From Flavobacteriaceae bacterium (GTDB lineage: Bacteria > Bacteroidota > Bacteroidia > Flavobacteriales > Flavobacteriaceae), in the NCBI GenBank assembly GCA_947457255.1, contig CANGUZ010000028.1, positions 1 to 32,996 on the forward strand: a stretch of DNA of 32,996 nt, in the 5' to 3' direction. Under the pieces are notes generated by a model. It searched no databases and was not told the DNA's origin. It saw nothing but the letters and a program-made list of their open reading frames with translations. The translations under genes were made by a program, and so were the position numbers. Below are positions 27,138-32,753 of this stretch, in pieces. Numbering within the stretch: the stretch's first letter is position 1; each line of letters opens with the position of its first letter.

Positions 27138-27400
27138 TCTTCTAACATATCAGCTAAAAAATAAAGTAATTTTCCAAGATTATGATTTCCTTTTGTGAAG
27201 CCATACTTCTCACATTCATTAGGTATTAAAACGCTTTTATCTTTTAAATGCTTATCTAATGCAATAATACGCAATGTATCAACTAAAGCTGACATTTTCT
27301 CGCTCTTTTTGATTTTTTTATTGATACCTTCTTTGTTTTTAGATGGCTTAGAAGTAGCAATAGTAAGCTTTTTAATTTTAATTATTGGTTCCATATTCAA
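27134..27400 (-). CDS. Small basic protein coupled to the beta-class methyltransferase
   Basis: An 88-residue protein (86 if the second ATG at 27394 is used). The N-terminal half is very lysine-rich (IKIKKL, KPSKNKEGINKKIKKSEK); the C-terminal half looks helical (MSALVDTLRIIALDKHL, NLGKLLYFLADMLEE). No known family. Its stop overlaps the methyltransferase start in an ATGA, and a TAnnTTTG promoter box lies just upstream, so it is the first gene of the modification operon. It may be a regulator, a DNA-binding accessory factor or a subunit of the enzyme. Confidence 0.75.
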   Translation of the reverse strand: MNMEPIIKIKKLTIATSKPSKNKEGINKKIKKSEKMSALVDTLRIIALDKHLKDKSVLIPNECEKYGFTKGNHNLGKLLYFLADMLEE

Positions 27401-27411
27401 TGTTTTTATTA

Positions 27412-27422
27412 GATCAAATATA
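27412..27422 (-). promoter_or_regulatory. Predicted promoter box of the modification operon, overlapping GATC
   Basis: Minus-strand TATATTTG (27415-27422) fits TAnnTTTG and runs directly into GATC (27412-27415). The leader to the ATG would be only about 8-14 bases. If the Dam-like enzyme methylates GATC, the mark falls in the promoter. No TTG at standard spacing. Confidence 0.45.
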
Positions 27423-27435
27423 ATAAATATATTTT

Positions 27436-27455
27436 ACAATCACACTTATTGTGTG
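27436..27455. promoter_or_regulatory. Candidate C-protein operator
   Basis: Nested palindromes in the divergent control region: CACAC-TTATT-GTGTG (27441-27455) and ACAAT-N7-ATTGT (27436-27452). The position between the divergent operons fits an operator for the adjacent Xre/C-type regulator. Confidence 0.5.
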
Positions 27456-27477
27456 TGGTTTTTTTCATTTAAATAGT

Positions 27478-27487
27478 TCAAATTTGA
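27478..27487. promoter_or_regulatory. Perfect palindrome before the regulator start codon
   Basis: TCAAATTTGA, a perfect 10-base palindrome, ends 4 bases before the regulator ATG. It could be a second operator; AT-rich palindromes also occur by chance. Confidence 0.3.
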
Positions 27488-27490
27488 TTC

Positions 27491-27700
27491 ATGGAAGAAG
27501 AAGTCTTAATTCTCTTTGGCAAAAAGGTAAGAGAACGCCGTACCGAACAAAAACTATCGCAAGCTGCTCTTGCTGAAAAAAGCGGATTGCATGCTAATTA
27601 TATTGGCATGGTAGAGCGTGGTGAACGTAATCCTTCTTTGGTTAATATTGATAAATTGGCTAAAGCATTAAACGTGACTTTACCAGAATTACTCTCATAA
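27491..27700 (+). CDS. Xre-family regulator (restriction-modification C protein type)
   Basis: A 69-residue protein that is a single helix-turn-helix domain: FGKKVRERRTEQKLSQAALAE, then SGLHANYIGMVERGERNPS and LVNIDKLAKALNVTLPELL. Size and sequence are typical of C proteins, which time the expression of the endonuclease after the methyltransferase in R-M systems. Its stop codon TAA directly abuts the endonuclease ATG (27700/27701), as in other C-R operons. It probably binds the palindromes upstream, giving activation at low and repression at high concentration. Confidence 0.9.
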   Translation: MEEEVLILFGKKVRERRTEQKLSQAALAEKSGLHANYIGMVERGERNPSLVNIDKLAKALNVTLPELLS

Positions 27701-28219
27701 ATGGCAAAAAAACCAAACACAGTTGGCGGTGGTGCAAGAACAAATTTAAATGGATTAGAATTTGAAGGAAGAACCGATCTTTTACAAGCGCTAAAAAAAC
27801 ACCCAGAATGTACTGTTGAAGGAAACCAAGTTTTTAAAGATGGTAAAATCGTTGCACATTATTATGAAAAGCATAATTTATACAAAGCATTTCTTGAACC
27901 AAGTGGCATAAATTATAAAGATATTTTATCAAAGAAAATATTACCCGATGGTGCTTTGTTAGTAGACAAAACAATTTATATCATTGAAAAAAAATACCAA
28001 GCTGGTTCAGGATCTGTTGATGAAAAACTTCAAACTTGTGATTTTAAAAAGAAACAATACGTAAAGTTATTTACACCACTAAATATAAAAGTTGAGTATT
28101 ATTATGTTTTAAATGATTGGTTTGACAAACCAGAATACAATGATGTATTTCAATATATTAAAAGTGTTGATTGTAAATATTTTATCGAGGAACTACCGTT
28201 TAACGAAATTGGACTTTGA
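27701..28219 (+). CDS. PD-(D/E)XK type II restriction endonuclease candidate
   Basis: A 172-residue protein. It starts with a GGGARTNLNGLEFEGRTDL segment seen in type II endonucleases. The probable catalytic site is PD (82-83) in ILPDGALLVDK and E-x-K (96-98) in YIIEKKYQ, followed by GSGSVDEKLQTCDFKKKQY. The spacing of Asp83 and Glu96-Lys98 suits the PD-(D/E)XK fold. Being translationally linked to a C protein and flanked by two methyltransferases strongly supports this role. It would cut DNA lacking the cognate methylation; recognition sequence unknown (GATC if the DpnII comparison holds). Confidence 0.8.
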   Translation: MAKKPNTVGGGARTNLNGLEFEGRTDLLQALKKHPECTVEGNQVFKDGKIVAHYYEKHNLYKAFLEPSGINYKDILSKKILPDGALLVDKTIYIIEKKYQAGSGSVDEKLQTCDFKKKQYVKLFTPLNIKVEYYYVLNDWFDKPEYNDVFQYIKSVDCKYFIEELPFNEIGL

Positions 28220-28240
28220 TAAAACAAACTACAAGTTTAT

Positions 28241-29500
28241 TCATAGCTCTTTAAGTTCAATAGATTTTTTTCTATTAATTATTAAAGAACACTCCTGTCC
28301 TGAGTTTAATAATTCAGTATCTTGAATTACAACATCAATGTATTTTAATTTTAATTTTTTTGCTACGGCAAGGCGGTGTTGTCCATCTAACAAATAATTT
28401 CCTTTATCTAATGTAATAGGAAGCCAACCAAGCAATTCAAAATTTGTAACTATTTCGTTTACTACTTTATCTGATACTTCATTTTGAAATGACATTTTAT
28501 TTTTATCTATAAGAATAGAATTAATAGAAACTCTTTCTTTAAAAATCCAATAAGGCTTGTCAAAGTTTGTAAATAAAGTTTTGTTTAGTTCCAATACGGG
28601 GATATAATTATTTGTATCGTAATTAGTAATTAATAATTCGGTTAATTTTCCTCGTTTGTCAGGATTAGCATTAATACTACGTTTTGCCCAAACACGGTTA
28701 ATGTTAAATTCTTCATACAAGTCATCAAAGAAAGTATCGTTCATATCTTTTCCTTTTACATCAGAGTTACTTAGCATCCAGTAATGACCTAACGTGTCCA
28801 ATGTTTTACAAAAGTCACTTAATTCAATTTGTTCATTATCACCAAAATTGTCTTTGGTATAAGTATTAAAACTTGAAGTTTGACTTAAAGGTTTATAAGG
28901 TGGATCAAAATAGAACAAAGCAGGATGTTCGGCATGTTGTAACGTCTCTCTATAATCTCCTGTCAGGATTTCAACCCGTTGCAGCACCTTGCTAACCGCC
29001 ATTATATTTTCGACATCACAAATAGTTTGCTTAGTGGAATCTCCCATTGGCACATTAAAGCCATTGCTTTTATTCACTCGAAACAATCCATTAAAACAAG
29101 TCTTGTTTAAAAAAATAACCAAAGCCGCTTGTGTTACAATATCTTTAGAACGTGTGTTAAAAAGTGCTCGTTGTTCATTATAATAAACCCTTCTTCCTTC
29201 AGCATCATTTTCAAAAGAATGAAACTTTTTTTGGAACTTCTGTAAAACCGTAATAAGTTTTTTGGGTTGCTCTGCAATAACTTTGTAAGTATTAGTTAAG
29301 TCTGCATTAATATCATTAATAATAGCCTTTTCCACATTAGGAAAATTTTCCAAAATCCAAAACAAAACGGCTCCACCACCAACAAAAGGTTCAACATAAG
29401 TAAACTTTTGTGAAGTAAATTCTCTTGGTAACGCTTTTTCAATGTCATTAATCAACTGGGTTTTACCACCAGCCCATTTCAAAAATGGTTTTGCTTGCAT
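28241..29500 (-). CDS. Dam-like alpha-class adenine methyltransferase fused to a ParB-like domain
   Basis: A 419-residue protein from the ATG at 29500 (the upstream 16 codons to 29548 lack family similarity). Residues 6-13 FLKWAGGK and 36-43 VEPFVGGG are the SAM site, and DPPY is at 199-202: FxGxG before DPPY, hence alpha class, as in Dam and M.DpnII. The methylase ends around TELLITNYDTN (about 297). Residues about 322-393 form a ParB/Srx-like domain: VSINSILIDKNKMSF, then GWLPITLDKGNYLLDGQHRL and AVAKKLKLKYIDVVI. It converges on the endonuclease gene, 21 bases apart. Confidence 0.9.
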   Translation of the reverse strand: MQAKPFLKWAGGKTQLINDIEKALPREFTSQKFTYVEPFVGGGAVLFWILENFPNVEKAIINDINADLTNTYKVIAEQPKKLITVLQKFQKKFHSFENDAEGRRVYYNEQRALFNTRSKDIVTQAALVIFLNKTCFNGLFRVNKSNGFNVPMGDSTKQTICDVENIMAVSKVLQRVEILTGDYRETLQHAEHPALFYFDPPYKPLSQTSSFNTYTKDNFGDNEQIELSDFCKTLDTLGHYWMLSNSDVKGKDMNDTFFDDLYEEFNINRVWAKRSINANPDKRGKLTELLITNYDTNNYIPVLELNKTLFTNFDKPYWIFKERVSINSILIDKNKMSFQNEVSDKVVNEIVTNFELLGWLPITLDKGNYLLDGQHRLAVAKKLKLKYIDVVIQDTELLNSGQECSLIINRKKSIELKEL

Positions 29501-29700
29501 AATTATATTTTCTTTTTCAAACCTACCAAATTTCCCACACATATACAATCTCTAAATTAATGATTTTTATACCTAGGAAATAAAGCAAAACAAGCGACAC
29601 CAGCACTCAAAAAAATCAATAAAAAAAGAATCAAAAGTTATTAACACGACCCACCACTTTTGAAACTTTTTACTACTTTTAACCCAAGTTTGAAGCGAAT

Positions 29701-29760
29701 AACTGGAATTATTCGAGGTCTTACAATAAAAATTTGCTCAAAAAACGGGGTTCTAGCCGG
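29701..29760 (-). repeat. HU-gene 3'-flank repeat, copy without gene
   Basis: Aligns with 30131-30190 over about 60 bases: shared ACTGGAAT, TCGAGGTCTTACAATAAA, TTGCT and ACGGGGTTCTAGCC. Differences include paired changes in the hairpin (here CGAATAA/TTATTCG). The second copy covers the end and terminator of the HU gene; this copy has no HU gene beside it. Confidence 0.7.
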
Positions 29761-29827
29761 TATTTTTGAGCTTTTTTTATGGGTTGTAGGCAAGGTTTTA
29801 GTTGTTTTTTTTGGTTTTTTATATGGT

Positions 29828-29866
29828 AAAGGCGCTTTGCTTTGGAGAGGAAATAGAGAGAATTTT
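29828..29866 (+). repeat. Direct repeat unit 1 (GGCGCTTTGCTTTGGAGAG)
   Basis: About 36-39 bases of AAAGGCGCTTTGCTTTGGAG followed by an A/G-rich tail. It recurs at 29925-29960, with two small gaps in the tail. No known element. Confidence 0.6.
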
Positions 29867-29924
29867 GTGGTTAAATAGTTTTTTTGACCACATAGGGAGA
29901 TAGTTTTTCATAGTTTTTTGCTGA

Positions 29925-29960
29925 AAAGGCGCTTTGCTTTGGAGAGAAAATAGAGAATTT
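29925..29960 (+). repeat. Direct repeat unit 2 (GGCGCTTTGCTTTGGAGAG)
   Basis: Second copy of the unit at 29828-29866, about 97 bases downstream in the same orientation. Confidence 0.6.
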
Positions 29961-30028
29961 TTAGATAATTAGGCAGTTTTTGCCTCTTCGAGAGGTTCTT
30001 TTCAGTTCGTCCTTACCGCGTTTTTGCT

Positions 30029-30062
30029 TCGTCAGGACGAGTTAATCGCCTCGTCAGGACGA
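30029..30062. repeat. Twin 12-base palindromes
   Basis: TCGTCAGGACGA occurs at 30029-30040 and 30051-30062; each is a perfect TCGTC-AG-GACGA inverted repeat and their centres are 22 bases apart. Half-site-like matches flank them (TTCGTCC at about 30006-30012, GGACGAA at about 30079-30085). Confidence 0.6.
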
Positions 30063-30119
30063 AACAAAAGTTTCATGGGGACGAATTGACGAAATTTTTC
30101 GTTAATAATAGGGCAAAAA

Positions 30120-30152
30120 AAGACCCCGAGCACTGGAATACTCGAGGTCTTA
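30120..30152 (-). terminator. HU gene terminator
   Basis: On the minus strand, GACCTCGAG and CTCGGGGTC pair around a 10-base loop and are followed by seven or more Ts. It lies about 30 bases after the HU stop codon. A second small hairpin (AAACACT/AGTGTTT) is between them. Confidence 0.75.
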
Positions 30153-30182
30153 CAATAAACACTTGCTAGTGTTTACGGGGTT

Positions 30183-30566
30183 CTAGCCTGCTTTTCGGAA
30201 AGAGACACTTTCCAACATGCTGCGCAATCTTTTTCCAGGACGGAACAAGATGCGACTTTTGGTAATTGCACTAGCGGTTACTTCTGAGGCAGTATCTTTG
30301 CCTTCAGAACTTACGCCCACTTGAAAATTTCCAAGTCTGCCCAATTTCACAATTCTACCTTCACCCAATTCGCTAATGATGTTGTGCTCTAAAGACAGCA
30401 ACACCGCATAGCAATCAGATTCGGTAACTGTGCATTGATAGGAAATCAGCTCCGCGAGCTTATCCAAATTAACATCTCCATCTGCAACCGCAGCGGCATA
30501 AAACTTCTCAGGAGCATTGATGTCCTGAGGATTCTTCCGAGGAAGGACTTGGTATTTAACACTCAT
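30183..30566 (-). CDS. HU family DNA-binding protein (HU-HIG type)
   Basis: A 127-residue protein of the longer HU-like group abundant in Bacteroidetes. MSVKYQVLPRKNPQD at the start, GEGRIVKLGRLGNFQVGVSS in the middle and SRILFRPGKRLRSML near the end are typical. The HU core here has a basic C-terminal region and lacks the usual short HU N-terminus. It should bind and bend DNA. In Bacteroidetes these genes often lie near amidases and in variable regions; none is adjacent here. No TAnnTTTG box was seen upstream. Confidence 0.88.
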   Translation of the reverse strand: MSVKYQVLPRKNPQDINAPEKFYAAAVADGDVNLDKLAELISYQCTVTESDCYAVLLSLEHNIISELGEGRIVKLGRLGNFQVGVSSEGKDTASEVTASAITKSRILFRPGKRLRSMLESVSFRKAG

Positions 30567-30858
30567 AGTAGGTATGGTATTAAATTAATAAATAGATGTT
30601 TGACTTAGTACACACGGGCGCCTATGTGCCTAACTGTCAGTACAAAGATTAACATTTATAAGCGAAAATGAAAGTCAAACTTATTCACAATCGGATTGAG
30701 TTTTTAACAAACGAGAGTATTCTCAATTTTTCTTTTAAAATTTTAATTATCTGTAATACAAGTATTTGTATGTTTAAAATAAAGCAAAACAAAGCAAAAC
30801 AAAGTAAAAAGAAAGTAGACCTTTTTCCTTATTGCGTTAAGATAAAGAAATCTTATTA
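30567..30858. other. Intergenic stretch upstream of the HU gene
   Basis: No supportable gene. Contains a GGCGCC-centred sequence (about 30618) flanked by CACA/TGTG. A short plus-strand frame (from 30668) has low-complexity, lysine-rich composition and overlaps a tandem repeat, so it is not called. Confidence 0.5.
30781..30810 (+). repeat. Ten-base tandem repeat
   Basis: Nearly three copies of AAAGCAAAAC (the third is AAAGTAAAAA). A simple-sequence tract that may vary in copy number. Confidence 0.6.
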
Positions 30859-31311
30859 TAAAAAATTTTCACAGCTTTAGCGCCAATTGATAGTTTGTAT
30901 CATTTTTTATTTGCTTATTGGGTTGTTTCTGATTGCTTTAGTGGAAAAGCTGATGCCTTAGATTTAGTTCGCAGTCGCAGTGTTCAGTTTGCAGCAAATT
31001 ATCTTAAAAAACGGAATGGCATCAGCTTTTCCGCTGGAGCAATTACTGCTGATTATCTGGCAAATGAAAAATGATACTCTTACTGGGGTTTTGGTTTTGT
31101 GGGTAATAAAATGGCTTTGACCATAGGCAAATCAACTATAATTAAAAACCATTTTATTACTTACAAAAGCAATGCAAATACTTCCTATTTAAACACAAAG
31201 CTGATAAAAACAGTTACCGTGAACGTTCTTAAAAGAGATGGTAACCGAAAATATTCATATGAAATGGCGAACGTTGTTAAAGACAGTGGCGAAGGACGGT
31301 GTTTTTTGTAG
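30859..31311 (+). pseudogene. Decayed ORF of unknown family, one internal TGA
   Basis: An open frame from about 30859 runs to a TGA at 31072-31074 and then continues in the same frame to a TAG at 31309-31311, about 150 codons in all. Before the stop it reads FAYWVVSDCFSGKADALDL, then VQFAANYLKKRNGISFSAG and ADYLANEK; after it YSYWGFGFVGNKMALTIGKS, then NTKLIKTVTVNVLKRDGNRK. The composition looks like a real globular protein on both sides of the TGA, so one nonsense change in a once-intact gene is the simplest reading. No confident family. It might be a mobile-element passenger gene. Confidence 0.5.
30940..31035. repeat. Inverted repeat within the decayed ORF
   Basis: Arms at 30940-30957 and 31018-31035 are 18 bases with one mismatch, around the core GGAAAAGCTGATGCC (15 bases perfect), with a 60-base gap. 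Inside a coding-like frame this is unexpected. Confidence 0.75.
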
Positions 31312-31312
31312 C

Positions 31313-31339
31313 TGTCCTTCGGCTTCGCTCAGGATGACA
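31313..31339. repeat. Dispersed hairpin repeat (CTTCGGCTTCGCTCAGGAT type)
   Basis: TGTCCT at the left pairs with AGGATGACA at the right around CGGCTTCGCTC. This short element is widely scattered between genes in Bacteroidetes and other genomes. Confidence 0.65.
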
Positions 31340-31406
31340 GGCATCATTCAGCTGCAAAAAATGTTGTCCTGGAGCCACTGGCAAGCGCGTTGGGTGAGCG
31401 GCTTTT

Positions 31407-31489
31407 TTACATAATGTTATTATAGTGCATCCGAGATTTTGATTAGTAGCAGGATAGTTCTTTATGCACTATAATGCCACATTATGTAA
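31407..31489. repeat. Long imperfect inverted repeat
   Basis: Left arm 31407-31430 (TTACATAATG, then TATAGTGCAT) and right arm 31464-31489 (ATGCACTATA, then CATTATGTAA) pair nearly throughout; the gap is 33 bases. No gene lies within. It could be the end sites or a relic of a small non-autonomous element. Confidence 0.75.
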
Positions 31490-31748
31490 CTAAGCTTTGG
31501 GAAAAGTTTTTGTTGCCTTGCACATTTTTCATTCGGAGTGATACATTTCTGGCATACAAAAACTTTTTGGAGCGTTGGGAAGGAGTGCCAACTGAAAACA
31601 TAAAACGTCAATCTACCACTAAACGAAAAAGGACTTTCTCGTCATTTAAAATTGAAATTAGCGAAATGAAGCAAACAAAGAATTGATGCTAGGAATACTT
31701 GGACTAGGAGCGATTTTTGTGCAGCTGAATGAGGTAATTTAATTTTGT

Positions 31749-31773
31749 TTTTCTACCCACCTTTTCTACCCAC
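31749..31773 (-). repeat. Dodecamer repeat pair downstream of the truncated gene
   Basis: TTTTCTACCCAC at 31749-31760 and again at 31762-31773. Same unit as the in-frame pair at 31973-31996. Confidence 0.75.
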
Positions 31774-32202
31774 TTATGGTAAAACAGGAATGATTTTCCA
31801 ATAACCTCCTTTGTCACTTCCTTCTCTACTAAGTAATCCTAAATCTTTAAGAACATCTATGTTATTATCTATAGCAGAAGCACTTATACCTACTGCTTGT
31901 TCTAATTCTTTTTTAGTTACTTTATGATTGTTATGAACTTCTCTAAGAATTTTAACTCTATTATCAGTTAGTTTTTCTACCCACTTTTCTACCCACTTTT
32001 CAAAATCGAAAGGTCTTCTAAGTGTAACTGTAAACATTCCATCAATATTAAATTCTGGAGGAGTTAGTCCTTCATCATTCATAACATCACGAATACGAGT
32101 TATTCCTGAACCTATTTGTTCTACTAATCGCATTCTTTCAAATAAACCAAAAATTAATTGTTCGTTTAGGTCTGAAAGAAGTAGGTTTATTTTATTTTTC
32201 AA
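31774..32202 (-). pseudogene. Truncated AlbA/RecG-like ATP-binding regulator, C-terminal part
   Basis: A 142-residue frame that corresponds only to the end of AlbA_2/HATPase_c_4 (RecG-like) proteins. LIFGLFERMRLVEQIGSGITRI is the family's conserved late motif, followed by GLTPPEFNIDGMFTVTLRRP and a winged-helix domain (VTKKELEQAVGISASAIDNNI, then LGLLSREGSDKGGYWK). The N-terminal DNA-binding and ATPase parts, normally more than 300 residues, are missing. The first residues (MKNKINLLLSDLNEQ) do not fit the family. Two tandem KWVE units (KWVEKWVEK) come from a 12-base repeat. Translation of a stand-alone fragment is possible but I treat it as broken. Confidence 0.75.
31973..31996 (-). repeat. 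In-frame dodecamer tandem repeat
   Basis: TTTTCTACCCAC twice in tandem (31973-31984, 31985-31996), encoding the repeated K-W-V-E on the minus strand. Confidence 0.75.
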
Positions 32203-32253
32203 ATCTAGTATTTTCTTAATTAGTCTATTTATTTGGAATTTTTCTATAAAATA

Positions 32254-32289
32254 AAAAAGCCCTGTATGTAAATAAACACAAGGGCTTTC
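32254..32289 (-). terminator. Terminator for the cytochrome c operon
   Basis: AAAGCCCT/AGGGCTTT stem with a 20-base loop; on the minus strand it is followed by TTTTTTATTTTAT. It lies about 200 bases after the last small membrane gene. The stretch 32290-32485 shows no gene. Confidence 0.7.
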
Positions 32290-32485
32290 AACTAACCAAA
32301 TTCAAAAGAAAACAAATTTATGGGTACTTTTTAACTATTTGTTTTTTTTAAATTTGGCACCTTATATTAAATCGAGACAGTTTAAGTGAGTCAGCAGCTT
32401 CAAACTATCTCAGAAAATTAATTTGAGCACTTATGGAAATGCTTACTTATCACGACAAAAGTAGTTTTTCAAATTAGTTTACTTT

Positions 32486-32650
32486 TTAATACAAGCCTTT
32501 AATAAATTGGTATTTCTTTTCTAACTTATTTTCTTCGTTGTTTAATTCTTTTGTTTTTGTAAGTCTTACAGTAACATTCTTTATTTTAATCATAAAATAG
32601 ATGGAAAGAAATACAAAAACGATAATCATAATTGCCAATACTTGTGTCAT
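32486..32650 (-). CDS. Small membrane protein (54 aa)
   Basis: An ATG at 32650 opens 54 codons: a membrane helix (VLAIMIIVFVFLSIYFMI, residues 4-21) followed by a charged cytoplasmic tail with EENKLEKKYQF. It lies downstream of a c-type cytochrome gene on the same strand, with another tiny membrane ORF between. Small single-helix proteins are common accessory subunits of respiratory complexes, so this may be one, but no family is recognised. Confidence 0.55.
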   Translation of the reverse strand: MTQVLAIMIIVFVFLSIYFMIKIKNVTVRLTKTKELNNEENKLEKKYQFIKGLY

Positions 32651-32672
32651 ATCTTAAAGTTTAATTAATTTA

Positions 32673-32747
32673 TTATTTATTGAATATTATTATTGATGTG
32701 AATACTATCGCTACTGCTAGTGGAAAGACATAAAATAATTTTGACAT
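32673..32747 (-). CDS. Tiny membrane peptide (24 aa)
   Basis: ATG at 32747, stop TAA at 32673. The peptide MSKLFYVFPLAVAIVFTSII plus IFNK is almost wholly one hydrophobic helix with short polar ends. It lies 6 bases after the cytochrome stop codon and 22 bases before the next small membrane gene. Its close packing in the operon supports translation, but at 24 residues chance cannot be ruled out. Confidence 0.4.
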   Translation of the reverse strand: MSKLFYVFPLAVAIVFTSIIIFNK

Positions 32748-32753
32748 GCTAAT

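Larger units (their letters stand above)
29501..30119. other. Gene-less, repeat-rich stretch between the R-M locus and the HU gene
   Basis: No supportable gene. It contains one copy of the HU gene's 3' flank (29701-29760), a 36-39-base direct repeat, a CATAG-rich patch (about 29889-29915) of a type often seen between flavobacterial genes, and twin palindromes (30029-30062). The weak 72-codon plus-strand frame here runs through these repeats and is not believed. Confidence 0.6.

Noticed and set aside
29660..29878. 72-codon plus-strand frame with a hydrophobic middle
   Set aside because: It covers the HU-flank repeat copy and a direct repeat; no family resemblance and the composition follows the repeats.
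30668..30880. 70-codon plus-strand frame before the decayed ORF
   Set aside because: Low-complexity lysine-rich sequence that overlaps a 10-base tandem repeat.
30627..31400. Integron attC-like core sites (GCCTAAC near 30630 and GTTGGGT near 31390)
   Set aside because: The two 7-mers are about 760 bases apart, far beyond attC length, and no integrase gene or paired L sites are present; likely chance.
31474..31686. 70-codon plus-strand frame
   Set aside because: It starts inside the right arm of the long inverted repeat; no recognisable domain, so not supported as a gene.
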